Shown one piece after another: positions 52,035 to 60,911 of a DNA stretch of 64,000 nt; within the stretch, counting starts at the first letter, position 1; the number at the start of each line of letters is the position of its first letter. The position numbers were made by a program, and so were the translations under genes. Under the pieces are notes generated by a model, which had not been told where the DNA came from, did not search any database, and worked only from the letters and a program-made list of their open reading frames with translations. This stretch comes from Hyphomicrobiales bacterium (GTDB lineage Bacteria; Pseudomonadota; Alphaproteobacteria; Rhodospirillales; JACKKN01): NCBI GenBank assembly GCA_024236415.1, contig JACKKN010000002.1, positions 124,001 through 188,000 on the forward strand, in the 5' to 3' direction.

Positions 52035-52502
52035 ATGGCCAAGAAGGACCGCGCGGAAGACCTGTTCCAGATGCCCGGCCATCTGATCCGCCGGTGTCAC
52101 CAGATCGCCGTCGGCACCTTCCACGACGCCTGCGGCGATTTCGACCTGACCCCGGTGCAGTTCGCGGTCCTGCGCGGCATCGGCCTGCGCCCGGGCATCG
52201 ACCAGGTGGAGCTGTCGCGCGCCGTGGGCATCGACCGCACCACCATCGGCGACGTGATCCTGCGCCTGGAAAAGCGGGGCCTTCTGGGCCGCGCCGCCGA
52301 CGCCGCCGACCGGCGGGTCAAGCGCCTGTCCCTGACCGCGGCCGGGGCGGACCTGCTGGACCGGGTCCTGCCGTCGGTGCGCGCGGTGCAGGACCGCCTC
52401 CTCGCCCCCCTGTCCCCGGGCGAGCGGGCCGCCTTCATCCGCCTGCTGACCAAGGTGGTGGACCGGAACAACGAGAACAGCCGGGCGCCGCTGGAATCAT
52501 AG
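52035..52502 (+). CDS. MarR family transcriptional regulator
   Basis: A 155-residue MarR protein: dimerisation helices at both ends and a winged helix with LTPVQFAVLRGIGLRPGIDQ, VELSRAVGIDRTTIGDVI and the wing GLLGRAADAADRRVKRLSLT. It is divergent from the aromatic hydroxylase and probably releases the shared palindrome when an aromatic ligand binds, by analogy with MobR. ATG 52035 has GGGGGAG at the right distance; the upstream ATG at 52011 would coincide with the expected transcript start. Its end overlaps the converging GntR gene by six bases. Confidence 0.88.
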   Translation: MAKKDRAEDLFQMPGHLIRRCHQIAVGTFHDACGDFDLTPVQFAVLRGIGLRPGIDQVELSRAVGIDRTTIGDVILRLEKRGLLGRAADAADRRVKRLSLTAAGADLLDRVLPSVRAVQDRLLAPLSPGERAAFIRLLTKVVDRNNENSRAPLES

Positions 52503-53174
52503 AGCACCGCGCCGCGACAGGACCTCGAACAGCGACCGGCCGGCGTCCGCGATGTGGTCGTGGAGGCAGGCCAGGGCGGCGTCCGTGTCGCGCCGGCGGC
52601 AGGCGTCCAGCAGCCGGCGATGCTCGCGGTGGGAGCGGCCGGCGTAGTCGAGCTGCGCCGCGGTGACGCGCAGGTAGCGGTCGGCGATATCGTTCAACAG
52701 GGCGATCTGCGCCAGCAGCCGCGGGCGCCCGGACGGCGCGTACAGGCCCAGGTGGAACACCCTGTTCAGGCTGCCGAACTCGGCCAGGCCGGCGGCCTCG
52801 GCCCGGTCCTGGACGGCGGCGATCTCGTCCAACTGGCGGTTGGTGAGTTCGGGGATGGCCAGGCGCAGGGCCAGCGTCTCCAGCGCCACGCGCATCTCGT
52901 AGATCTCGCGCAGCTCCTGGGGATCGAGCCCGGCCACCACGGCGCCCCGGTTCGGCTCGACCACCACCAGCCCCTGGTTTTCCAGCATGCGCAGGGCGTC
53001 GCGGACGGGCATGCGGCTGGCGTCGTAGACCTCGGCCAGCCGTTCCTGGCGCAGCACGTCGCCGGCGCCGTAGCCGCCGCCCAGGATTTCCTCGCGGATG
53101 GCCCTGGCGATCCGATCCGCTTCCGCGCCGGTGCGCTGCGCCGCGCGCTTCGGTTTCCGTCCCTTCCCGGTCAT
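52497..53174 (-). CDS. GntR family transcriptional regulator (FCD domain)
   Basis: A 225-residue FadR/GntR-type regulator. The N-terminal winged helix has IREEILGGGYGAGDVLRQER and VYDASRMPVRDALRMLENQG; the C-terminal FCD domain has EIYEMRVALETLALRLAI, and metal-ligand-like Asp/His positions in SHREHRRLLDACRRRD and ACLHDHI. It is divergent from the aminotransferase and dipeptidase genes and is the likely regulator of them. ATG 53174 is preceded by GAGGGAAG; an ATG four codons upstream (53186) is also possible. Confidence 0.9.
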   Translation of the reverse strand: MTGKGRKPKRAAQRTGAEADRIARAIREEILGGGYGAGDVLRQERLAEVYDASRMPVRDALRMLENQGLVVVEPNRGAVVAGLDPQELREIYEMRVALETLALRLAIPELTNRQLDEIAAVQDRAEAAGLAEFGSLNRVFHLGLYAPSGRPRLLAQIALLNDIADRYLRVTAAQLDYAGRSHREHRRLLDACRRRDTDAALACLHDHIADAGRSLFEVLSRRGAL

Positions 53175-53218
53175 GGCTTCCCTCATAGCGGTTCGGCCTC
53201 TTGACGACAAACACCAAA

Positions 53219-53249
53219 ATTGTATTCAATAAATTAAATTGGATACAAT
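53219..53249. promoter_or_regulatory. Twin GntR-type operator sites
   Basis: Two 12-base sites, ATTGTATTCAAT (53219-53230) and ATTGGATACAAT (53238-53249), with centres 19 bases apart. Together they also make a larger inverted repeat. ATTG-N4-CAAT fits the TTGTATACAA-like sites of FCD-type GntR proteins. They lie between the divergent GntR and aminotransferase genes, just before the TTGGAGG ribosome site of the latter. Confidence 0.6.
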
Positions 53250-53263
53250 ATTTGGAGGCCACC

Positions 53264-54427
53264 ATGCCCGTCTCAAGGCTGCGTCACATTCCGGGGATCG
53301 GCGTCGACAAGATGGGCAACGCCGCCGACGCCCTGGCCAGCGGCGAGATGCTGCGGCTGGAGAACCTGGACACCGACATCCGCCCGCCGGCCGAGGCCCT
53401 GGCCGCCACCCGGGCGGCCGTCGACGACGACGACGCCAACAGCTACCTGCCGTTCCTGGGCGCCCAGGCCATCCGCCAGGCGGCGGCGGCGCGCGTCGGC
53501 CGCGACGCCGGCGTCGCCTACGACTGGCAGAGCCAGTGCGTCATCTCGGCCGGCGGCCTGTCGGGCATCCTGAACGCCCTGCTCGCCATGCTGGAGCCGG
53601 GCGACGAGGCCATCATCACCGACCCGGCCTACGCCGGCCTGCTGAACCGCATCCGGCTGGCCGGCGGAGTTCCCCGGCTGGTGCCCCTGGTGGTGGCGGA
53701 CGGCGGCTGGCGGCTGGACCTGGACGCCCTGGCCGACGCCGCCGGCCCGCGCACCCGGGTCGTCCTGACCATGAGCCCGTCCATGCCCAGCGGCATCGTC
53801 CACACCGCCGCCGAATGGGACGCCATCGCCCGGGTGGTGCGGGACACCGGCGCCTGGCTGCTGCACGACGCCGCCATGGAGCGGATCCTCTACACCGACG
53901 GCCCGGTCCGCCACCCGGCCGGGATCGACGGCCTGGCCGAGCGCACGGTCACGGTCGGCTGCGTGTCCAAGGAATACCGCATGATCGGGTGGCGGGTCGG
54001 CTGGGTCGTGGGCCCGCGCGGCATCATCGACGACATCGGCCTCGTGAGCCTGACCAACGTCGTGTGCCAGGTGGGGATCGCCATGCCCGGCGCCGCCGCG
54101 GCCCTGACCGCGGCCGACGACGGAGTCGCCGCGGCGACCGCCGAATGGCGGGCGCGGCGCGACCTGATCCTGGACGAGCTGGCCGACCTGCCGGTGGTCC
54201 GGCCCGACGGCGGATGGTCCATGCTGGTGGACACGGTGGCCCTGGGCATGACCCCGGGCGAAGCGTCGAAACGGGCCTTCGACCTGGGCCGGGTCGCGGC
54301 CACCCCCATGACCGGCTGGGGCGACGACTCCCGCGCCGGCCGGTACCTGCGGCTGGTCTTCGCCAACGAGCCCCGCGACCGCCTGCGCGGCATCCGCGAA
54401 CGGCTGCGCGCGGCCTGGAACGTCTAG
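53264..54427 (+). CDS. Pyridoxal-phosphate-dependent aminotransferase, class I/II
   Basis: A 387-residue fold type I aminotransferase. Residues 90-110 hold the cofactor-binding SAGGLSGILNALLAMLEPGD, followed by DPAYAGLLNRIRLAGG, SPSMPSGIVHTAAEW (usually NPxNPTG), HDAAMERILY (usually DEVYE) and the Schiff-base lysine Lys236 in CVSKEYRMIGWRVGW. Several classical residues are replaced, so the substrate is hard to guess. ATG 53264 is set by TTGGAGG. The dipeptidase-like gene follows 12 bases later. Confidence 0.85.
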   Translation: MPVSRLRHIPGIGVDKMGNAADALASGEMLRLENLDTDIRPPAEALAATRAAVDDDDANSYLPFLGAQAIRQAAAARVGRDAGVAYDWQSQCVISAGGLSGILNALLAMLEPGDEAIITDPAYAGLLNRIRLAGGVPRLVPLVVADGGWRLDLDALADAAGPRTRVVLTMSPSMPSGIVHTAAEWDAIARVVRDTGAWLLHDAAMERILYTDGPVRHPAGIDGLAERTVTVGCVSKEYRMIGWRVGWVVGPRGIIDDIGLVSLTNVVCQVGIAMPGAAAALTAADDGVAAATAEWRARRDLILDELADLPVVRPDGGWSMLVDTVALGMTPGEASKRAFDLGRVAATPMTGWGDDSRAGRYLRLVFANEPRDRLRGIRERLRAAWNV

Positions 54428-54439
54428 CCGGCGCGGCCG

Positions 54440-55453
54440 ATGCCCATGCACACCGACCGGACACCCGCCTGGCGCGACAAGTACCCCTGGGCCCCGCAAA
54501 TCACCGTCTGCGACGGGCTGCTGCCCTGGGTCGCCGAGATGCTGCCGCCGGGCGCGCGCCTGGACACCCAGCTCGCCCGCTTCCGGGACGCCGGGTTCGA
54601 CCACGTTTCCCTGACCGTGGCCGCCGGCCGCGACACGGCGCGGGACGCCCTGGCCCGGCTGGGCGCCATCCGCCGCGAGCTGGCCGGTTCCGGCCTGCCG
54701 GTCCGGTTCGCGCGCACGCGCGACGAGATCGCGCGCGCCCGGGCGGACGGGGTCCTCGGCCTGTCCTTCCACTTCCAGACCGCCACCCCGTTCGAGCCGG
54801 ACCTGGACCTGGTCGACGGCTTCGCCGCCGCCGGCATCGGCCGCGCCATCCTGGCCTACAACGAGGCCAACGCCTTCGCCGACGGCTGCCACGAGCCGCG
54901 CAACGGCGGCCTGACCGCGGCCGGCCGGCGGCTGGTGCGGCGCATGGACCAGGCGGGCATGGTGATCGACCTGTCCCACTGCGGCGAGCGGACCAGCCTC
55001 GACGTGCTGGACATGCCCCTGTCACGGGCGCCCGTGTTCTCGCATTCGAACGCCGCCGCCCTGTTCGACCACGAGCGCAACATCAGCGACGCGCAGATCC
55101 GCCGCTGCGCCGACCGGGGCGGCTATGTGGGGGTCAACGGGGTCGGCATGTTCCTGGGGGTCGCGGGCCCAGACATTCCCCTGGCCATGGCGCGGCAGGC
55201 GGCCCACATCGCCGGGGTGGCCGGGCCGGACCACGTGGGGCTGGGCCTGGATTTCATGTTCCTCGACGGCAGCGATTACGGCTTCTTCCACGCCGCCGCC
55301 GGCCGCTGGCCCCGGGGCTATCCGCCGCCGCCCTGGGACTTCCTGCAGCCCGAGGACCTGGGCGCGCTGGTCGACGCCCTGGCCGGCGTCGGCTTCAGCG
55401 GCGCCGAGATCGGCGCCATCCTGGGCGGCACCTATCTGGAGAAGGGGGTCTGA
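54440..55453 (+). CDS. Membrane-dipeptidase (M19) family protein with atypical metal site
   Basis: A 337-residue protein of the renal dipeptidase family. Conserved parts include DLSHCGERTSLDVLD (metal His), VFSHSNAAALFDHERN (second metal His) and VGLGLDFMFLDGSD near the C-terminus. The N-terminal HxD that binds the first metal, normally in a DGHND context, is replaced by CDGLLPW, and the bridging Glu region reads LGLSFHFQTATPF without an obvious Glu. It may bind one metal or have lost peptidase activity. It is coupled by position to the aminotransferase and may serve the same small-molecule pathway. Confidence 0.8.
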   Translation: MPMHTDRTPAWRDKYPWAPQITVCDGLLPWVAEMLPPGARLDTQLARFRDAGFDHVSLTVAAGRDTARDALARLGAIRRELAGSGLPVRFARTRDEIARARADGVLGLSFHFQTATPFEPDLDLVDGFAAAGIGRAILAYNEANAFADGCHEPRNGGLTAAGRRLVRRMDQAGMVIDLSHCGERTSLDVLDMPLSRAPVFSHSNAAALFDHERNISDAQIRRCADRGGYVGVNGVGMFLGVAGPDIPLAMARQAAHIAGVAGPDHVGLGLDFMFLDGSDYGFFHAAAGRWPRGYPPPPWDFLQPEDLGALVDALAGVGFSGAEIGAILGGTYLEKGV

Positions 55454-55487
55454 CGGCGGCGGGAACCACCCGCCGCAGCGAAGGCCC

Positions 55488-57263
55488 TCAGGGGGTCTCC
55501 TGCAGGCCGGCCGCGCGCAAGCCGTCGAGCAGGACGGCGAAATAGGGCGCCTGGGACGAGGGCTCCCGCTCGCGCACGAGTTGGAGGCAGAGCGCCGGCT
55601 TCTGCGCACGAATCACGTCCAGGGCGCGGCGCGCATCGTCGATCCGCCCCAGTTGTGCCAGCGCCGCCGGCAGCGCCAGCCGTTCGACCCATACATTGGT
55701 CTTTTCCGCCGCCTTGAGGCCGAAGTCCACCGCGGTGTCGAAGCGCCCCAGGAAAAGGTTGGACAGCGCCAGCCGGGCGAAAAAGATCCCGATGTTGGCA
55801 TCCGACGGGCTGAGGCGGATGGCCTGTTCCTGGTCCGCGATCGCCTCGCCGGCGCGGCCCAGGGCCATCAGGGCCATGGCCCTGCCGTTGCGGTTCTGGG
55901 CGTCGTTGGGATTCACGCGGATGCCGTCCTCGAAGGCCGCGAGCGCCGCCTCGGCGTCATGGTGGACCAGCAGGTGGGCGAGCCCGAGGGCCACGTAGGA
56001 CTGGTGCGCCCGGTTGTCGAGACCAACCGCCTTGCGCGCCAGTTCCAGCGCCAGGTCCCTGTCGGTCCGGGTATCGGCGAGAAGCCAGTCCGTGGAATGC
56101 GTCCGCGACAGGCCGGCATGGGAGCCGGCGAAGTTCGGGTCCTGGGCAATCGCGCCGTCGAAGAAGTCCCGGGCCTGGGCGTTGTCCTCGGCCGTCCGCC
56201 GGTACAGGTGGTACATGCCGCGGTGGTAAAGCTCCCAGGCGTTCAGGTTTTCCGGCGGCTTGATCAGCGCGCGGCGCTGTTCGGCCAGGCTGAGTTCCGG
56301 TCCGAGCATCCCGACGACGGTCTGGGTGATTTCGTCCTGGACGGCGAAAATGTCCTGCAGTTCACGGTCGTACCGGTCGGCCCAGATATGGTTCCCCGTC
56401 TGTCCGTCGATCAACTGGGCGGTGATGCGCACCCGGTTGCCCGCCTTGCGGACGCTGCCTTCCAGCACGTAGCGCACGCCAAGCTCCCGCGCGACCGACG
56501 GCACGTCCACCGGCCGCCCCTTGTAGGTGAAGGTCGTGTTGCGGGCGATGACGAAGAACTCGCGGATCTGGGACAGGGCGGTGATGATGTCCTCGGTGAT
56601 GCCGTCGGCGAAGTGCTCCTGCTCGGGATCGCCGCTCATGTTCTCGAACGGAAGGACGGCGACCGACGGCTTGCTGGGGACCGCGAGCGGCCCGCCCGAG
56701 CCGGCGGCGGCGGCCGGGGCGTCGTCGCCATTGCCGTCCAGGCGGACGCGATAGGCGCGCACGGGCTCGGCGATGTTCTTGAACCGCTGCGCCCCCAGGT
56801 CGTCGAAGGCGACGTCCAGCCGGTCGCCGGCATAGTCGTGGACGCGGGCGGAGATGCAAATGCCGCCGGGCTCGGCCAGGGCCTCGAGGCGTGCCGCGAC
56901 GTTGACGCCGTCGCCGAAAATGTCGTCGCCGTCGATGATGATGTCACCGACGTTGATGCCCAGGCGCAGGCGGATCTTCCGGTCCTCCGGCAGCTCGGCG
57001 TTGCGCTCGGCGAGCCCCCTTTGCACATCGACGGCGTGCTGCACGGCGTCGACGGCGCTGGGAAATTCGATCAGCGTGCCGTCGCCGGTGGTCTTGACGA
57101 TGCGCCCGCCGTATTCGGCGACCTTGGGATGGAGGAAATCCGCGCGCAGGGCCTTGAGGCGGGCCAGCGTCCCGGCCTCGTCCCGTCCCATCATCGCCGA
57201 ATAGCCGACGACATCGGCGGAGATGATGGCGGCCAGCCTTCTCTGGATTCGTTCCTCGGCCAC
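55488..57263 (-). CDS. Class III adenylate/guanylate cyclase with TolB-like and TPR regions
   Basis: A 591-residue protein. Residues 1-175 are a class III cyclase domain (IISADVVGYSAMM and KTTGDGTLIEFPS with both metal Asp; NVAARLEAL). Residues 195-330 form a TolB-N-like region (SVAVLPFENMSGDPEQEHFA; VARELGVRYVLEGSVRKAGN). The C-terminal half is TPR-like repeats. This cyclase-TPR design is widespread in alphaproteobacteria. The GTG start is taken where homology begins (AEERIQRRLAAI), with ATGAGGG upstream. Confidence 0.88.
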   Translation of the reverse strand: MAEERIQRRLAAIISADVVGYSAMMGRDEAGTLARLKALRADFLHPKVAEYGGRIVKTTGDGTLIEFPSAVDAVQHAVDVQRGLAERNAELPEDRKIRLRLGINVGDIIIDGDDIFGDGVNVAARLEALAEPGGICISARVHDYAGDRLDVAFDDLGAQRFKNIAEPVRAYRVRLDGNGDDAPAAAAGSGGPLAVPSKPSVAVLPFENMSGDPEQEHFADGITEDIITALSQIREFFVIARNTTFTYKGRPVDVPSVARELGVRYVLEGSVRKAGNRVRITAQLIDGQTGNHIWADRYDRELQDIFAVQDEITQTVVGMLGPELSLAEQRRALIKPPENLNAWELYHRGMYHLYRRTAEDNAQARDFFDGAIAQDPNFAGSHAGLSRTHSTDWLLADTRTDRDLALELARKAVGLDNRAHQSYVALGLAHLLVHHDAEAALAAFEDGIRVNPNDAQNRNGRAMALMALGRAGEAIADQEQAIRLSPSDANIGIFFARLALSNLFLGRFDTAVDFGLKAAEKTNVWVERLALPAALAQLGRIDDARRALDVIRAQKPALCLQLVREREPSSQAPYFAVLLDGLRAAGLQETP

Positions 57264-57416
57264 GGCACCCTCATGCGGATCGGACGGCGCAGTGTAGGTC
57301 CCCGCGTCTCGGCGAGTCCACCGACAACTGGGGCATCCCCTGGGCCCGGACGGCCGCAACGGGCCGCAGGCGGACCCGTCCGCGGGTGCCGGGCCGGTGC
57401 CCGGGTCAGGGCCGGG

Positions 57417-59594
57417 TCAGTGCAGGTCGGGGTCGGACAGCCAGGAGAACAGGTCGGGCGCGGTTTCCAGCCGCCGGCCCTCGCGCAGCATGTCGCCGAA
57501 GTCCTGGGCCGGCACGGCGGGGCTGAACAGGTAGCCCTGCATCATCTCGCAGCCGCCGCCGCGCAGGAACTGAAGCTGCTCCATGGTCTCCACGCCCTCG
57601 GCCACCACCGACAGCTTCAGGCTGTGCGCCATGTTGACGATGGCCTCGGTGATGGCGGCGGCGTCGGGGTTGACGGTGACGTCGTGGACGAACGAGCGGT
57701 CGATCTTCAGCGTGGTCAGCGGCAGGCGCTTGAGGTAGCTGAGCGACGAATAGCCGGTGCCGAAATCGTCGACGGCGATGGTCACGCCCATGCCGGACAG
57801 CTCCAGCAGGATCGAGTTGATCTCCTCGGCGTCCTCCAGGAAGGCGCTCTCGGTGATCTCGATGGTCAGGCTGGCCGGCGACATGCCGGACTTGTCCAGG
57901 GCCTTGCTGACGGTCTTGATCAGGCGGCCGCGGCGGATCTGGCGGGTCGAGACGTTGACCGCGACCCGGATCGGGCTCAGGCCCTCGTCGCGCCACTGGC
58001 GGTTCTGCTTGCACGCCGCGATCATCACCCACTCGCCGATGCTCTCGATCAGGCCGGTGTCCTCGGCCAGGGGGATGAACTTGTTGGGCGACACCATGCC
58101 CATCTCGGGATGGCGCCAGCGCAGCAGGGTCTCGGTGCTGACGATCTGGCCCGACCGCATGTCCAGCACCGGCTGGTAGAACACCTCCAGCTCGCCGCGC
58201 TCGATGGCATGGCGCAACTGGCCGCCCAGCAGCAGGTATTCGGTCGCCCGCTCGTTCAGCTCGGGGGTGAAGAAGCGGTAGGTGTGGCCGCCCAGCTCCT
58301 TGGCCCGGTGCATGGCGGTGTCGGCGTTCTTCAGCAGGGTGTAGTGGTCCTCGCCGTCCTCGGGGAACACCGCCACGCCGATCGAGCAGTGCAGGTGCAC
58401 CTCGGTGTCGGTGACGTGGAACGGGCGGGCCAGGGACTCGATGATGCCCGACACCACCGGCGCCACCTGGTAGCGGTCCTGCAGGTCGGCCAGCACGATG
58501 ACGAATTCGTCGCTGCCCAGGCGGGCGATGGTGTCGGTGGCGCCGACGAAGTGCGACAGGCGCTCGGCCACCTCCTTCAGCACCTTGTCGCCGATGTCGT
58601 GGCCCAGGGAATCGTTGACCATCTTGAACCGGTCCAGGTCGACGAACATCAGGGCCAGCGACCGGCCGTCGCGCAGGGCGCGGGTCTGGGCCCGGGCCAG
58701 GCGGTCGAACAGCAGGGTGCGGTTGGGCAGGTTGGTCAGCGAGTCGTACTGGCTCTGGCGCAGGATCCGTTCCTCGTAGAACTTGCGCGCCGTCACGTCC
58801 TCGCCGACGGAAACGAAGTGGGTGATCTCGCCCTCGGGCGAGCGCACCGGGGACACCGACTGGGCCGACCAGAAGTATTCGCCGTTCTTCTTCTTGTTAT
58901 ACAGCTCGCCCCGCCATTCGCGGCCCGAGGAAATGGCCTTCCACATGGCCTTGTATTCCTCGGGCGAGGTATGGCCCAGGGTCAGCAGGTCCGACGTTCG
59001 GCCGACCACCTCGGCCCTGGAGTAGCCGGTGGTCTCCTCGTACTTGGGGTTCACGTACTCGACGTCGCCGGCGGTGTTGGTGATCATCACCAGCACCGGG
59101 CTCTGCTCCACGGCGCGCGACAGGCGGATCAGCATCTCCTCGTTCTGGCGCTTGACCGTGATGTCCTCGGCGATGCCGCGGATGCCGGTGAAGTCGCCGC
59201 TGTCCGGGTCGAACACCGGCAGGGCGCTGATCAGCATGAATTTCAGGTTGCCGTCGCGGTCCTTGGCCTCGAAGTGCATGTCGCGGAAGGCGGTGCGCCA
59301 GGTGGGCTCCAGGTCGCGGCCCTGCTCGTCGACGAAGCGGCCCACGTCCAGCAGCGAGCGGCCGACCAGCTCCAGCGGGTGGTAGCCCAGCAGCTCCTGG
59401 GCGCGGGGCGACACGAACGACAGGCGCAGCTCGGAATCCGTCTCCCACACCCAGTCGGACGCCAGGCGGGTGATGTCGTCCAGGCGCCGCAGGGCGCGGA
59501 TCGCCTTGTCCTGCCAGTCGGGGCCGTCGCCGGGGCGGCGGTCCGTAGCCCGGCCCACGTCCAGGGGGGCATCGAACTTCTTGTAGCTGCTCAT
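57417..59594 (-). CDS. PAS-PAS-GGDEF-EAL cyclic-di-GMP protein
   Basis: A 725-residue cytoplasmic signalling protein. Two PAS domains (about residues 35-150 and 160-280; VWETDSELRLSFVSPRAQEL, SPVLVMITNTAGDVEYVNPK) are followed by a GGDEF domain whose signature reads RLGSDEF (GSDEF rather than GGDEF) and an EAL domain starting FYQPVLDMRSGQIVSTETLL (ETL in place of EAL). EAL catalytic regions VAVNVSTRQ, ITESAFLEDA and DDFGTGYSSLSYLKRLPL are kept, so c-di-GMP hydrolysis is likely; synthesis is uncertain. The ATG overlaps the DUF2336 stop by four bases. Confidence 0.92.
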   Translation of the reverse strand: MSSYKKFDAPLDVGRATDRRPGDGPDWQDKAIRALRRLDDITRLASDWVWETDSELRLSFVSPRAQELLGYHPLELVGRSLLDVGRFVDEQGRDLEPTWRTAFRDMHFEAKDRDGNLKFMLISALPVFDPDSGDFTGIRGIAEDITVKRQNEEMLIRLSRAVEQSPVLVMITNTAGDVEYVNPKYEETTGYSRAEVVGRTSDLLTLGHTSPEEYKAMWKAISSGREWRGELYNKKKNGEYFWSAQSVSPVRSPEGEITHFVSVGEDVTARKFYEERILRQSQYDSLTNLPNRTLLFDRLARAQTRALRDGRSLALMFVDLDRFKMVNDSLGHDIGDKVLKEVAERLSHFVGATDTIARLGSDEFVIVLADLQDRYQVAPVVSGIIESLARPFHVTDTEVHLHCSIGVAVFPEDGEDHYTLLKNADTAMHRAKELGGHTYRFFTPELNERATEYLLLGGQLRHAIERGELEVFYQPVLDMRSGQIVSTETLLRWRHPEMGMVSPNKFIPLAEDTGLIESIGEWVMIAACKQNRQWRDEGLSPIRVAVNVSTRQIRRGRLIKTVSKALDKSGMSPASLTIEITESAFLEDAEEINSILLELSGMGVTIAVDDFGTGYSSLSYLKRLPLTTLKIDRSFVHDVTVNPDAAAITEAIVNMAHSLKLSVVAEGVETMEQLQFLRGGGCEMMQGYLFSPAVPAQDFGDMLREGRRLETAPDLFSWLSDPDLH

Positions 59595-60712
59595 GCCCGG
59601 GCGCCCCCCAGTTCAAGGTCGCGGATGGCGGCCAGGTAATCCTGGCCGCGGCACATTCGGTCCAGGGCCTCGCGCGCGCCCTCGCGGCTCATCTGGTCGT
59701 ACAGGTTCAGCACCCGGCGCGTCTCGCGCTGCACGTTGGCCGATTCGGCCGGCCGCGCCTTGCGGCTGACCGTGAAGATGCCGGCGAACACCGCCTTGCC
59801 CAGGTCGACGGCGCGGCAGGCGATGGCCAGCCCCTCGCCGCCGCCTTCGAACAGCAGGCGCAGGGTCAGGTGCTGCGGCAGGCCCGTCAGCTTGCGGAAC
59901 AGGGCCGCGAACAGGGCCGTCTCGCCCTGTTCCAGGGCGGCGATCAGCAGGTCGGGCGTGACCATGCCGGCCTGGCCCATGGTGTCGATCATTTCCCGCG
60001 CCCGCGTCTTGCGGCTTTCCGACTGGGCCTGGTTGGACTTGATCTCGTTGACGGCGATGGACTCCAGCATGTCGTCCACCTTGCTGACCGGCAGGTCGTA
60101 GTTGTCCAGGATGTACTGACGCAGGGCCGCCGACACCCACATGAACATGCGCGTGGCCAGGTCGCCGTCCAGCTCCTCGCGGCGCAGGATGGGCTCCTGG
60201 AAGGTGTCCACCCGCTTCGACTGCTCGACCAGGAACTCCATGGTGGCCCGCGAGATGCGGGCGTCGCGGTTGCCCAGCAGGGTGCGGATGACGCTCTCGT
60301 GGCCGCCGTTGACCAGGGCGTCGGACACGCCCTCGCTGAGGCCCGGGCGCACGGCGATGGCCAACTGGTGCTCCAGCGTGCGGTGGGCGATGACCTCGAC
60401 CAGGTCCTCGTCCTCCAGCACCATGCACTTGGTCAGGATGGGATAGGCCACCTCGATGGCGTCGTTGGCAAGCTGCGCGATCAGCGGCCGCGGGGCGTCG
60501 GGCATGTCCGCCAGGCGCTCGCTCAGCACCTTGCGCACCGCCATCTCCACGTCGTGGACCAGCTTGTGCAGGATGTCGAACATGAGCGACCGTTCGCGGT
60601 CGCTCAGGACGTCGCCCTCGTCATGGAATAGATCGGATATCGTTTCGGCGAGGGCTGTCCGACCCTCCGCAGACTTCTGTCTGGCGAGCCGAAACAGGTA
60701 TTCTCCGTCCAT
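59591..60712 (-). CDS. DUF2336 domain-containing protein
   Basis: A 373-residue helical protein matching DUF2336, a family I know mainly from Rhodospirillales, Rhizobiales and Caulobacterales. Marks are VLSDRERSLMFDILHKLVHD, VEMAVRKVLSERLADM, and VIAHRTLEHQLAIAVRPGLS with HEAT-like helical pairs. No enzymatic motif is seen. The four-base overlap with the PAS-GGDEF-EAL gene indicates a joint role in c-di-GMP or cell-cycle-type signalling. Its upstream gap is AT-rich and likely holds the promoter. Confidence 0.85.
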   Translation of the reverse strand: MDGEYLFRLARQKSAEGRTALAETISDLFHDEGDVLSDRERSLMFDILHKLVHDVEMAVRKVLSERLADMPDAPRPLIAQLANDAIEVAYPILTKCMVLEDEDLVEVIAHRTLEHQLAIAVRPGLSEGVSDALVNGGHESVIRTLLGNRDARISRATMEFLVEQSKRVDTFQEPILRREELDGDLATRMFMWVSAALRQYILDNYDLPVSKVDDMLESIAVNEIKSNQAQSESRKTRAREMIDTMGQAGMVTPDLLIAALEQGETALFAALFRKLTGLPQHLTLRLLFEGGGEGLAIACRAVDLGKAVFAGIFTVSRKARPAESANVQRETRRVLNLYDQMSREGAREALDRMCRGQDYLAAIRDLELGGARA

Positions 60713-60911
60713 GTGGCTCCTTAAACACCCCCCAGGCTGTTACCGTACCCTGTTCTTTGGCACCATAAGCACCTGTCCCCAAGGCCTTGGATACTAACAT
60801 ACAAAAATATTTTTTCCACAGTTTAGGCGCATTTACGCCTCGGTTTAACATGGCGCTTTAATTTCGCCCGTTAACCATAAGCACCGGTTTCCGCTCGCTT
60901 TTTGGAATCCG
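60713..60911. other. AT-rich promoter-type intergenic region
   Basis: About 200 bases without a gene. It holds a run of A/T (ACAAAAATATTTTTTCC), a small hairpin AGGCG-CATTTA-CGCCT-like palindrome near 60826-60841, two direct copies of CCATAAGCACC (in 60763-60775 and 60876-60888) and three TTAA words. It is the only upstream region of the DUF2336 / c-di-GMP gene pair. Confidence 0.5.

Noticed and set aside
55125..59639. Plus-strand open frame of about 1500 codons opposite the cyclase and PAS-GGDEF-EAL genes
   Set aside because: Antisense artefact of third-position G+C; real domains are on the minus strand.
60840..60885. CtrA binding sites (TTAA-N7-TTAA)
   Set aside because: The TTAA pairs in this gap are separated by nine bases, not seven, so they do not match the consensus.
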